Positions 53,622 to 64,000 of a stretch of DNA of 64,000 nt are shown piece after piece. Source of the DNA: Anthostomella pinea (taxonomy: Eukaryota > Ascomycota > Sordariomycetes > Xylariales > Xylariaceae); NCBI GenBank assembly GCA_963556695.1, contig CAUWAG010000003.1, positions 4,650,001-4,714,000 on the forward strand, in the 5' to 3' direction. The notes beneath the pieces were generated by a model, which was not told the origin of the DNA, searched no databases, and worked only from the letters and a program-made list of their open reading frames with translations. Each line of letters starts with the position of its first letter. The stretch's first letter is position 1. A program made the position numbers and the translations under genes.

Positions 53622-55410
53622 CAGATTCACGAGTTTTCTATCCGCCTATGCCTCCATCGTCGTCCCTGTGTGTGTCTCGCTTTCTAGAGAGAAGACGTAC
53701 AAAATCACGGCATCAGCATAGCATCACCGGCAGCAGCTTTATAATGAGTTTTATCTCTTGCTAGAGAGATCATTGCGGATACACATCATCCATGAGAATG
53801 TATCTTACCAGAGAAGAGACAGGCGGCCGGAGAAGAAGGAGTTAGGACGCCGCTGCAAGGGTGGCAGACCGCAACGGCAGTGAAACGCAGGCATGCGATA
53901 CGATGTGCTACGATATGATGTCCCTTTCCACATTTTCCCATTAATCCATTCTTCCTATTTCTACCCTGTGTTTTTATGATGTTTTACTACTATTATTACC
54001 TGCTGTTCTTGTTACTTTCCGGGCTTGTCGATTAGCTGGGTGAACGGAGTTTTTTTCTTGTTTGGCTTGATTCCCCTGGGGCTATTGATTTGGGTTGGAT
54101 TTTTACAGACAGACAGACGGATGGGTGGACGGGTGGCAGACTATACGCTGCCGTCGTCGTCGTTGTCATTTTACTCTATTGTTACAATTTAGTACATACC
54201 CCGGCTGCAAGGCTGTCGAATGCGCATGCTTTATGAAGTTACATTTCGAAGATCCGGAGTAGGAATGGTGCTACAGTATGAGCGCTGATTCTGTTTGTGG
54301 TGTGATGTAATGATCTTGTCGTAGGCGTGTTGCTTGTGGTGGTGCTCTACACTCGACCCTCAGCATGTGATTGCGGATAATAAAATGAACACCTCGACAC
54401 AAGCAGCGCTAAATTCAACACGCTTCCTCCGGTGCTTCTTCAAGCATGTTATATTCCAACTACAGCAAACGCGCCTCTCTCTGCTTGCTATACCGAAGGT
54501 GTACGGAGATTTCTCAGTGTCCGTCCAGTATATCTATCTACCTCCCCTCGAAGTGGAAGTATTAAAGCCAGCTTGTGGAGGGCGAGCTTCAACTCACTCA
54601 CAAGGTCTGGATATACCATCCCTCTGCATGACGCGACATGCGTGACAGCCTCCGTGTACCCATCCTGAGAAATGGAAGCCTCGCACAACTCGGTGCCCCT
54701 CTCACCAATCATCCACCCATCTTTGGGGTTTTCCAAAGGTGTAGTGATCAATGCCTGCAGTCATTCAATCAATCAAGGCTCATGTGCTGCAATGGTACGG
54801 CGCCTAAGGCGCCTAAGGGCCCGGCGAAGAGGATTGTTGGTAGGAGATCGTTGGCCGCTGCTGGGGTTGGTAAGCCCCCTTTATGCAACGAACTCATCCC
54901 CCGGTGACATGGTGGTGATCGACGGCATCGCACCTAGTCTCACCCCCGTGTACCACACACCTTTGTATAGCATGGAGAACTATACACGCATACCCTTGCA
55001 AGAAAGATGGCCATATGGCCTTGCAGAGAGACAGAGTTTTGGAACTCAGGCATTGGTAATGACGACGACCGGTTCGCAACCGAACCCCTCAATTTGAATT
55101 ACGCCCTGTGAACGACGTTAAGCCGTAGTAGCTAAGTACCTGGGACACAAGAAACTAAAAAGATAAAAAGTAGGTATGCTAGCCCGGTGGATGATCTTCG
55201 CATCACATCGAGCATAGTGGGATATTCTTGAGAGAGGAAATGAAGAATTGAAACCATCTTGCCCTCCGTAGGGCCGAGTTCCGTACCGACCAAGCGTCTC
55301 TGCAAATTTGAGCCGTGTCGCATAACCAAAATGCTTCATGCTCGTTGGTAAGGCCCTGCATATCAATGCTGCCTTAACGAGTCTTCCTACCCGTAATCAC
55401 CGGGCATTGC
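53622..55410. other. Convergent intergenic space
   Basis: 3' region of the Ser/Pro-rich gene (T-rich 53930-54200) and the 3' side of the kinase gene. A short palindrome GGCGCCTAAGGCGCC lies at 54800-54815. No gene is supported. Confidence 0.5.
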
Positions 55411-56732
55411 TCAACCACTGAAGCTCTTTCTCTTCGCCTCCTTCTCGACCTCTTCCTTGACTTTCAACGTCTCCTGCTGCTCTTTCATCTCCCGAACCTT
55501 GGCTAGTACAACCTCGCGGAAGATGGCGCCTTTCAAGGCACGACTCAATCGACCCGGACCCGAGCCTGATCCCTGAGGCGATTCGGGCTTGTTAGCGCCC
55601 TGGGCTTCACCGGCCGCTTTCATCGAATCGTCAGGGAAATCAGGGTTCTCAGGGTCATCTTCCGTAAGCTTGAGCGACTCGATACGGTTCGAGAGCTTAA
55701 CGAGTTCGATACCACGACGAAGCCGGGCCTTGGCCATATAAGCCTTGATCTCTGGTAACAAGTTGTGGTCGGTAGCAGTATCGCCGCTTAGCCAGGGGTG
55801 CTTGAGAGCTTGCTATTTCATAACAGAGTCAGCATCATCCTGCAATAGGATAGTTCAATGTCAAGAGGCACAAACCTGACTGGTCCATCTGTCGTCGGCA
55901 TCGGGTTGTAAGAGGCACATTATAAAGTTCTTTGCGTCGTCACTGACATCCCTCCAGTAGCGCTCGTGGAAGACGACCTTTGCACTGCTGCATTCATCGA
56001 TCAAGTCCTGTAGGTTTTCCGAGCGGAAAGGGGAATAACCACACAACAGGGTGTAAGTGATGACGCCCATGGACCACATATCCACTGGTTTGCCGTGGCC
56101 CTTCTTCAACATGACTTCGGGAGCCGCGTAGCCAAACGAGCCGGCCATGGTTGTCAATACCTCATCCTTGGTGTCGAGCATCTTGGCGATGCCGAAGTCG
56201 GCTAATACAAGGCCGGAGGCGGGGTCTTTGGTACGGTATAGGAGGTTTTCGGGCTTGAGATCTGGGAGGCAGTTAGCAGACCACCACACAATAAGCCGAA
56301 GCGTGTCGCATTACTGGACTTACCTCTGTGTACAACGTTCCTGTTATGAAGGTAGTCGACGGCGCCAAGGACCTGCTTGATTGTCTGCGAGGCGTCCTTC
56401 TCTGTAAACTTTCCCTGCTCGCAAATGCGGTCGAACAGCTCGCCGCCGGTAGCAAGTTCGGTCACGATGTAATACTTGTCTCTCGACTCGAACCAGTCGA
56501 CGAATTTGACAATGTGAGGGTGCTTGAGGCGCTGAAGCATGTCCAGCTCGTCCCAGACCATCTTGTCGTTTCCCTTGACGTTCTTCTTCAGGATGATCTT
56601 GATGGCGACCTTCCCATCCGGACTGTCTGCCTCGCGCACGATGCCATAGGTACCCGCACCCAGTGTCCGGCCGAATCTGTATTTCGATTTCCTCTCGTAG
56701 CTTTCGGGCTGGCCCTGCAGGCGGCTGAACAT
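55411..56732 (-). CDS. Ca2+/calmodulin-dependent protein kinase I-type
   Basis: Cytoplasmic Ser/Thr kinase of the CaMKI group, 398 residues. Exons 56732-56324, 56261-55876 and 55812-55411 (introns GTAAGT...CCAG and GTTTGT...ATAG, in phase). Kinase landmarks are the glycine loop GAGTYG (residues 25-30), VAIK Lys45, HRDLKPEN with Asp137, DFG 158-160 and [24 protein letters not shown] then leads to the final lobe [13 protein letters not shown]. The tail has an autoinhibitory/calmodulin-binding-like stretch ([20 protein letters not shown]) and ends in a Lys/Glu-rich helix. All catalytic residues are present. The second donor (GTTTGT) is weak but fixed by phase and by the conserved W-T-x-x-x-A-L-K-H-P-W block. 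Confidence 0.93.
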
Positions 56733-57880
56733 GGCGTTGACTGGGCGGACTCGGGTCAGTGTGAAGGGGAAAGAAAGAAGCGGGAAACGGACAACTAGGT
56801 GCTTAGGGGGAAGAAGTGGCGGCAACAAGAGGAAGACAGCGATTGTCTCTTGTCTCTCACGGGGAACGAGAGAACCGTAGTGCTCGAGGATCTGGGGGCT
56901 GAAAGGATGCGATGACCTACAGCTCATTGCGACGTGGGCAGTCGCGGGCAGACGTGGGGTAGTTGCGAGAGTTGCAAGTCGACGGATTGGGTCTTGTCCT
57001 GCGAGTAGAGGGGGCAGCGGCGAGGAGAATACGGTAGAGAACCTAAGTGAAGTTGTCTGAAGCTCTCGAAGATGGTTGTGCTGAGTGACTGAATGATATT
57101 ATCAGGCTCGACTGGCTGACTGACTGGCAGTAGTTCTCTGACTTGAGCCCCTCCTTGTTGATGAGGGATGGGGATGAGGGGTTCCCCTGCTCGATGGAAT
57201 TGGAGGTGAGTGGTGGGCGGGTGTTGTCAGGTACCGGCGCGTCCCACCTAATAATAGAAGTAAAGGGTGCGGAATCAACCCGGTATGACGCCAGCAATGG
57301 TGCACCTGTTTGTTCGTTGGTGACTGCTGGTTCGTACCTAGGTAGACGGATCTACGGCACAGAGAGAGAAGGCGTGGGGAAGAAAGCCATTTTATTTCGT
57401 CGTCGAAGGATGGGACCATGACAAGAATGACGGTGGCCGTTGTTTTAATTGCAGCAGGCTGCACCGAGGCCTCTGAGGTGGTACTGAACAGGCACTGAAC
57501 ACCCTCCCGTCAAATAACAGTGCCTTACAAGAAAGCCTTGCCGGGTACTTATGCGAAGAACGGTACGGCGCTCACGCATACATTTTAGCAGGTCGATCCA
57601 GGTCACTCTGAGATTTCAGGGAAGCGAGCTCAGCCGCAACAGGGCAGTCCAAGTAGCCGGTCCACTGCTACGGCAGCCCACGACATCATAGCGATTGGTC
57701 GGTTTGTCGTGGCTTGGTATGCTCTCGAACAACAATGGAGCCTTCTCTTGTAAGGCTCCCTCTTGCTGGGCTCCCTCTTTGCCTTGCCACGGAGTCGTGT
57801 TTGCCTGTTTCCCAATGGGCAACTAGTAAGCAGGGACTTAGCGGACAGACAACACCTTTAACACGATTATGTACCTACAT
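56733..57880. other. Upstream region of the kinase gene
   Basis: Promoter and leader of the kinase gene, then non-coding sequence up to the AT-rich block. No gene is supported. Confidence 0.5.
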
Positions 57881-58990
57881 GTTTAGTTAACATATAATTG
57901 TTTAAGTCACTTACACCTATTTGTTATTAAACAATGAAACAAGAACTACGTAACGTAATACAAATAAATTGTTAACAACCGTATAAGCAGAATGTTATAA
58001 CTTTTATTTGTAAAATAAAAAATAAAAATAAAAACCAAACCATTATTTCGTTTTTTATTAATTCGAGATTTAATCGAAATATCGTAACAGCTTGATAATC
58101 TTTTATTCGTGAGGCTTAAAAGGATTTATAATCGTTTTAATAAGATTTGAAAACTTTTAATATACGTTTAATAATTTATAACTCGGGTTTTAACTATATA
58201 AAGAATTTTTCAAAATATTTATTAACGATATTATTATATTTTAAAAAGTTGAAATTTATCTATCTTATTTAAAGAAAATACTTAAGCATTTTATATCTTG
58301 AGGTATTTTTTACCCCTTTTAAAACGTTCTTTAATTATCTAATAATTAAAACTTTCGGCTTTTAAATTAACGCTTTTTATTTTTATACTATTAAAAAACG
58401 CGTTAAAGCTTTTTACAATCTTTTTATTCTTATTTTAACTTAAATCCTTTAAATAATACTGTCACAATTAAGGGTCTAATATCAGGGTGAATTGCTTGCA
58501 TAATCGCCTATCGGATCTTGGGACCAAATCTTGTACTAAATACACACTAAAGCATAAAGATTCGCCCATCCACTGATCTGGCAATCAATGGAGCCTTGTC
58601 TATCATTCTAAAAGCCACTACTTTTAATATCTTCACCGCTTTCATCTTTTGACCACCTATTCTGGTCAAATACAGCTGCTAACACATCTGTACAGCACCC
58701 TGTATCTCACAAATACCTTAATATTAATAAGGTTTTACGGTTGTTTTCCTTTGCTACGTTAAGATTATTAAACCTTTATTAAAACGTAAAATAATCTTTA
58801 TAACCAAAAAGCACAAGAATTACTAACTTTTTATTAAAAACGTCGGTAAATGTTGAACTAATTATCGCTTAACTTATTACAAATTAATTAAAAATAAAAA
58901 CCTTTTCTTTTAAGCGTTTTAAAACTTTATTTATACTAATATAATAATTTATTATTATAATATAAACAATATAACGTAGCTAACAAGCGA
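57880..58990. other. AT-rich, RIP-like block
   Basis: The base composition falls sharply, with long runs of A and T. A short block of normal composition (58480-58700) interrupts it. No coding sequence survives. The sharp edges and the transposase relic directly downstream suggest repeat-induced point mutation of a former transposon. Confidence 0.65.
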
Positions 58991-59069
58991 GTTAGCATTA
59001 CAAGCGAGTTGTCACTCGTTATGAACTTTTGAACCTATACAATTCAAACTATTATATCTCTACCAACAA

Positions 59070-60235
59070 CAATGACACCGCGTTATAACGAATTAGACTT
59101 ACAGCTAGCTGTGCAAGCTAAACAACGTGACCCTTATGTTTTTATATTTTAGCTTGCGAAACTTTTTAACATCCCTCATTCCACTTTGAGCATTAGAATC
59201 GGAGGAATGCCACCACGACGTGACAGCATACCTAATACTTTAAAACTTACAGTTCCTAAAAAGAATACCATTCTTTCCTTTAATCTTGACCTGGATACGC
59301 AAGTATTTCCACCTATCATGGTCCGGTATAGGTAGCCCATGTGGTGAGTCTTAGAGCCCGGACATGAGTATATGTACCACTATTGAATGTCAAGCTGCCA
59401 CGCTTGATATTCGACATCCTTTTAGGAGGAACAGCCGTGGCATGGTGGTTATGGTGAGCGTTCCGTCACACTACCTCAGCACAGTTATATTAAAGATATA
59501 ATAAATCAATTGTTGGCGGCACATAAGGCTGGATGCGTTGGAAAGAACTGGACACAGAACTTCATTAAACGTACATAAGGGTTTTAGACGCGTTTTTATT
59601 GGAGGATGGACTACAAGAGGGTCTTAAACGAAGATCCAGACGCGTATTGCGCGTGATTTTGCCAAGTTGTAACAGTAATTGCAAAATATGATATCCAAGA
59701 TGCGGATATTTATAACTTCAACAAGACTGGGTTTATGATGGGCATTATTGGGTCTGGCATGATCATTATAAGCGCCAAAATACGTGGCAGGCCTAAAGAA
59801 GCTCAACAAGGTAATAGAAATGGTCTACAGTAATTTCTAATATTAATGCTGATGGTTAGGTGATCCTGCCGTTTATTATTTTACAGGGTAAAACCCACCT
59901 CGCGTTGTAGTATTGCAATACAACATTACCACACAGTTAGAAGGTGGCTGTGCACGAGAACGGGCGGGCTACAAATAAGATTGGTTTGAAATAGATTTAG
60001 CATTGTGACAAGTATACCAGACCACGTATGACTGCTGGTAAACGCCTCCTCATCCTAGATGGTCACAAAAGCTATCATTTCCAGGTCTTTGACGATTATT
60101 GTCAGAATAATAGTATTATTACCCTTTGTATGCCTGTCCACTCGTCACACAGACTCCACCCTTTAGATATTAGTGTGATGGTTGCTACGTTGCTACCATC
60201 AGTGATAGTCCTGGGATCACGTGACAGCACGTGAC
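59070..60235 (+). mobile_element. Decayed Fot1/pogo-type transposon
   Basis: The remains of a Tc1/mariner-superfamily transposase lie in several frames. The N-terminal part starts near 59071 (MTPRYNELDLQLAVQAKQRD) and has the helix-turn-helix LAKLFNIPHSTLSIRI. The middle is near 59700-59790 (DIYNFNKTGFMMGIIGSGMI, equivalent to the first catalytic-Asp region of Fot1, with Asp changed to Lys/Thr context). The C-terminal DDE block is at 60028-60180 (RLLILDGHKSYHFQVFDDYC, MPVHSSHRLHPLDISV), which keeps the second catalytic Asp in LILDGH. Many in-frame stops (TAG/TAA/TGA at Trp or Gln positions) and frame changes exclude activity. The sequence after 60180 changes abruptly. Confidence 0.7.
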
Positions 60236-60418
60236 CTCCTGAACGACTGGTTGTCCCAGACCCACTAGGGCTCTGAATTGTGGGGCGGACACACTTATCT
60301 AGTTGTCCACCAGATTTGGCTGTGCCGTTTAATCTTCTTTTTCCTCTTCATCTAGAGATAGTTATACGTACATAGTAAACAAGGGCTTCTATGTCCTATT
60401 CACAAATACAAAACGTCA
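60180..60418. mobile_element. LTR-like GC-normal block after the transposase
   Basis: A 240-bp block of ordinary composition sits between the transposase relic and AT-rich DNA. It starts TGGTTGCTACG and ends CGTCACA, i.e. TG...CA edges. It also has two CACGTGAC motifs, a pyrimidine-rich tract and a CACAAATACAAAACG end similar to fungal solo LTRs. No target duplication was verified, so this is a tentative call. Confidence 0.3.
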
Positions 60419-61331
60419 CAATTATATGGGGAAAAAAGGGAAAAAAAGTTTTAACTTTTATTAAACTTTTAAATAAATTATAACAGCAGAGACTTTTCAT
60501 ACTGTAAGACCATAACTTTATTATTATTAAAGTTTACCTCTATATTAAACTAACCTCGAAAATTTTACTAGTAGTTACGCGGTTTAAAAAAAACTGTTAA
60601 CTATGTAACTAATAATAGCTAGTAAAAAACAAGGTTACAGTTAAAGGTTATATTAGTAATTTCTTAATTATTAGTTTAAGCTTAAAACTGTGGCTTTTAT
60701 ACTATTAACATTTTCCCTTTATTATCAAACTTTAATTTTATCATATTTAAATAACTTATGATTATAAAATAAAATATCTCAATAGTTTTTATATAAAGCC
60801 TTTTACCCATAATTAATTTATAAACTTTATATAACTTATTATTATAACAAGCTTTTTAAAAGCTTTATCTAAGCCTTATAAACCCGCTTTGATTATCGTT
60901 AAAGTATTAATAAAATTTCAAGTTGCATTCTTATCGATAAGTACGCGCCGCTATATTATATTCCTCGGGGTTGTTGCCGGGTTTAGAACTTTGGATCGAC
61001 CATGCACAACCAGATCCGAGGCGGCCAAGCCCATGTTGGCACCATTAACAACCCGCCTCTCTAGAACAGCTAGTATCTAGACGCATAAACATCTGCCTCC
61101 CTATTCGTTCCATAATATACGCCAGCTTGGTCTCACCTGCGTAACGAGACACCGCAGTCCTTTGGCCAACATCCTGAATCGTCCAACGGCCGAGACACCT
61201 AGCGCGACTAACCGAGGTTACCTACCGTAGACCTGGGTCCTGCACTGCCTGCCTCTGAGCTCTGACAGACAGACTCTGCCAGCGCATCGTCAACGTCCCT
61301 GCCTCAACCGTTCATCGACTGCTGCGCGACA
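60419..61331. other. AT-rich block and promoter of the E2 gene
   Basis: 60420-60950 is AT-rich like 57880-58990. Composition returns to normal at about 60960 and leads into the 5' region of the E2 gene. Confidence 0.6.
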
Positions 61332-61939
61332 ATGTCCGGGCTAGGTCGCAAAAGACTGGCCAAGGAGCTTACCAAGGCACGTTTGATTGCCACCCTGTCA
61401 ACTGTGCTACGTTGCGCTGCCATGCTAACTTGACACGCCTGCCCCCCAGATCAACAGCGGCCTGCCGCCCGGTATCAGCTTGGTCTCTGCCGATAATCTT
61501 GAGGAATGGTTTCTTGACATTGAGGTCCTCGATCAAAACCCCATCTACACTGGTCAACAATACCGCCTGAAGTTCAAGTTTGGCGATTCCTACCCAATCG
61601 GCAAGTCTGCCCACTCGATGCCGTCGCTGTCAGGTCGGAATGTGAGCTAATACGAAACGACGCTCACTAGAATCTCCAGAGGTCACGTTCGTCAAGCTGG
61701 ACAAAAGACCGATACCCATGCACCCGCACATCTACTCGAACGGCATCATCTGCCTTGACCTCCTGGGATCGTCGGGATGGAGCCCGGTGCAGAATGTCGA
61801 GAGCATATGCATGAGCATCCAGAGCATGCTGACCAGCAACAACAAGAACGAACGACCGCCTGGTGACGAGGAGTTCGTGCGTGGCAACCGCCTACGACCC
61901 AAGGATATCGACTTCTATTACCACGATAACACCGTATAA
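61332..61939 (+). CDS. Ubiquitin-conjugating enzyme E2, Ube2W-like
   Basis: A 151-residue E2. Exons 61332-61376, 61450-61600 and 61680-61939. The UBC core reads KRLAKELTKINSGLPPGISL, YTGQQYRLKFKFGDSYPIEV, RPIPMHPHIYSNGIICLDLL (catalytic Cys90, in the HPHIYSNGxICL form rather than HPN), and GWSPVQNVESICMSIQSML. The HPH form and the C-terminus (DIDFYYHDNTV) match Ube2W-type enzymes, which can modify N-terminal amino groups. Both introns appear to use GC donors (AAG|GCACGT at 61377, ATCG|GCAAGT at 61601) with good branch sites (GCTAAC, GCTAAT) and CAG acceptors. Only these splice choices restore the conserved protein. Confidence 0.9.
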
Positions 61940-62863
61940 TGGACAAGAGCGTTCGGAATGCTGAGCTTGTGTCGCGTTACAGGTCGCTGCTTTGAGCTAG
62001 GCGTTATGCTATGGAAGGGCTTTTACATCTGCATTTTCTTCATTTACATCACGGATCTGTGGCCAGGTTCTGGAAAGACCAGATGTCACCACACGCCGGC
62101 CTCTGACATCACTGGCCTCTGCTGGCTGGTTCTGACAGGGTCTCAATGGTCAGAGGTGAAGCCGTATGTTGGTGATGGGGGTTAGACGCAGAGTCGTTGA
62201 TTTACCGAGATCTTTGGGCTTTCTGCCGTCGATTGGGACTCCCTCAAGATGACTGAAATGCGTAGTATTTGTGGCAATTCCCCTAATGCAGATTGCCATA
62301 CTCCATAATTGATATGGGTTATCCAGAGACTTGGAGATTCCATGTCCACCTACAAGGTGAGTTTGACACTGGTCGATAGGGCATCCCAGACAAAGAGCTC
62401 ACTTGCCATTGAAAGGCTATCCCATGATAAGGATTCTAAATCTCAACTCTCTTCCTTCGTCTACTATGCAGAAGGGAGACGTCGGATCAATACATTGGAA
62501 AGGTGTCTCTGATCCCGGCTCGTGGCAGCTTATTACTACCTAGGTAGGTACTAATGGTGCCCGTAAGGTACCTATGTAGAGCACCGGTGATGATAATGGT
62601 GAGACGGGATCAGTGGGATGGTGGGGCTGTGCCAAATGACGTCGGGGCTAATCCACCTCCGCTGGCCGAGAGCAGACCCGACTGCCCAGTGACTTCCAGG
62701 TAATTTCACAGGCTTCCACCTGCACTGGGCAGGCTGCAGCTTGCATCCATGTATGTCGGTAGCTCTACTGTGACCTACCTACATTGACTCTCCGAGCTTC
62801 ATATTCAAGCTCCAGCTTCAACCTGACCACCCAACTCACAAACACCCCCATGACGAGCTCACA
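61940..62863. other. Intergenic, nothing recognised
   Basis: 3' region of the E2 gene and promoter of the Vps33 gene. A short palindrome CTACCTAGGTAGG lies at 62536-62548. No gene is supported. Confidence 0.5.
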
Positions 62864-64000
62864 ATGGCTCCTCATGTGGGGTTCGACAGCGAACAGATAA
62901 GAGACAAGGCTCGCAAGGACCTTCTCTATCTCCTAGAGGGCGTAAGTAAGGCTTCCTCCACCCTGCGACCATTCAGGTTGGCCTTCGAGCACCATGGACA
63001 TAACAAGTTGCGCGACAGGTCCGCGGAAAGAAGAACCTCGTCATCGAGCGCAGCCTCGCCGGCCCCATAGGAATTATCGCCAAGGTCTCGACACTGCAGG
63101 ACTATGGCGTCGACAAGTTCTTTTTACTAGAGAACGACAACGCCGACACGAGCCAGCGTAATGTCGTCTTCGTGGCGCGAGGCGAGTGCGCGCGTCACGC
63201 CCAGTCAATTGCAGGTCTGTCAGCTCACTGTCTCATGTTCATTCATACTCTGCAACCTACCTTGGGGTCTCGTGGGCAGAATGGATGTATCCATTCACCC
63301 TAAGCCATTACCTAGTGACTCGATCAGCGCGCTCTGCTGTGACTTGCGGACCAGCTAGACTGGATGCCATCGAGATGTGCTGACAGCCTTTGTAGAACAG
63401 GTCAAGCGACTGCAACGTGAGAGTCAAACCGGCCACGAATTTCACATCTTCTGGGTCCCCCGCCGAACCTTGGTGTCCGACAAGCTGCTGGAAGAAGCCG
63501 GCGTACTGGGTGATGTGAATATTGCCGAGCTTCCCGTCTACTTCTTCCCACTTGAGCGAGACGTACTATCGCTAGAACTCGATGACTCCTTCCGTGACCT
63601 TTTCCTCTTCAAAGACACGACGCCCGCGTTCCTCATGGCCAAAGCCCTGATGGGCATTCAGTCGAAACAAGGGCTCTTCCCTCGCATCATAGGAAAAGGC
63701 GACAACGCGAAGCGCGTATCGGAGTCGCTTGCACGGATGCGACAGGAGGTTCTGGCTGGTGAGGACGCCAGTGAGTCTGCCAAGACTGGCCTCACGCCGA
63801 GCAACACGATAGAGAGCGTTATCATCATCGACAGAGAAGTCGACTTCGTTACGCCTTTGCTTACACAGCTGACTTATGAGGGACTGATTGACGAGGTCTG
63901 GGGCATTCATAACAACCAGACCGACGTCGATTCGACCATCGTTGGAGCGCCATCACAGCCTGCGTCACAGGGCGCATCGAACACTCCCGCGACCAGTACG
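62864..64000 (+). CDS. VPS33: Vacuolar sorting protein Vps33 (Sec1/Munc18), N-terminal part
   Basis: SM-family subunit of the HOPS and CORVET tethering complexes, which chaperones SNARE assembly at the vacuole and endosome. Exon 1 (62864-62941, MAPHVGFDSEQIRDKARKDL-LYLLEG), exon 2 (63019-63214, VRGKKNLVIERSLAGPIGII ... RHAQSIA) and exon 3 (63396 onward, EQVKRLQRESQTGHEFHIFW) are joined in phase by GT-AG introns. Diagnostic SM stretches are YGVDKFFLLENDNADTSQRN, VPRRTLVSDKLLEEAGVLGD, LFPRIIGKGDNAKRV, and IESVIIIDREVDFVTPLLTQ with LTYEGLIDEVWGI. The last is the classical SM core motif. The gene runs off the right edge, leaving roughly 300 of the usual 650-700 residues. Confidence 0.93.

Noticed and set aside
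54334..54907. Overlapping ORFs of 78-103 codons between the Ser/Pro-rich gene and the kinase
   Set aside because: There is no domain, codon bias or intron structure. They are probably noncoding 3' sequence.

Overview
This window reads as nuclear DNA of a filamentous ascomycete (Pezizomycotina, probably a Sordariomycete). The genes have short introns (mostly 48-165 nt, a few longer) with GT..CTAAC/CTGAC..AG signals. Proteins match fungal Pmr1, Med14, Vps33, actin-capping and histidyl-tRNA synthetase families. A nuclear tRNA-Ala is present, and AT-rich islands at about 57.9-61.0 kb contain a decayed Fot1/pogo transposase, as expected after repeat-induced point mutation. The species cannot be named from the sequence.

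Layout. 0-0.45 kb: 5' end of a mitochondrial phosphate carrier (minus). 0.45-1.13 kb: a minus-strand ORF of pentapeptide-like repeats encoded by a 15-bp minisatellite, with one stop codon. 2.6-3.1 kb: a CBS-domain protein. 4.0-5.1 kb: a secreted astacin-like zinc protease. 5.1-14.3 kb is gene-poor and full of relics: a C-terminal membrane-protein fragment, an MFS-transporter fragment, a broken secreted-protein gene, three elements with inverted termini and several tandem repeats. 14.3-15.1 kb: a conserved lipocalin-like protein. 16.6-17.9 kb: an NAD-dependent epimerase/dehydratase. About 18-22.7 kb has no recognisable gene. 22.8-24.2 kb: F-actin capping protein beta. 25.0-25.6 kb: a pseudogene. 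26.06 kb: tRNA-Ala(AGC). 26.9-30.3 kb: Golgi Ca2+/Mn2+ ATPase. 31-31.9 kb: a membrane protein. 32.3-33.35 kb: an aldo/keto reductase. 33.4-36.7 kb: a nest of miniature inverted-repeat elements around a small gene of unknown function. 37.9-41.2 kb: Mediator subunit 14. 41.8-42.5 kb: a small conserved fungal protein. 43.4-44.4 kb: a disrupted amidoligase gene. 46.5-48.6 kb: histidyl-tRNA synthetase, apparently with mitochondrial and cytosolic starts. 52.1-53.6 kb: a Ser/Pro-rich conserved protein. 55.4-56.7 kb: a CaM-kinase-I-like kinase. 57.9-61 kb: AT-rich transposon graveyard. 61.3-61.9 kb: a Ube2W-like E2. 62.9 kb to the end: Vps33 (partial).

The intact genes are unrelated housekeeping functions and do not form a metabolic cluster. 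No CRISPR, rRNA or secondary-metabolite backbone gene was seen. The most distinctive content is (i) at least five copies of one TA-flanked ~215-bp MITE family, two of them carrying or neighbouring other nested inverted-repeat elements, (ii) a 1.1-kb inverted-repeat element 71 bp upstream of the aldo/keto reductase start, (iii) several otherwise well-preserved coding regions interrupted by one or two lesions, including a fungal amidoligase, and (iv) an E2 gene whose two introns both appear to use GC-AG splice sites.
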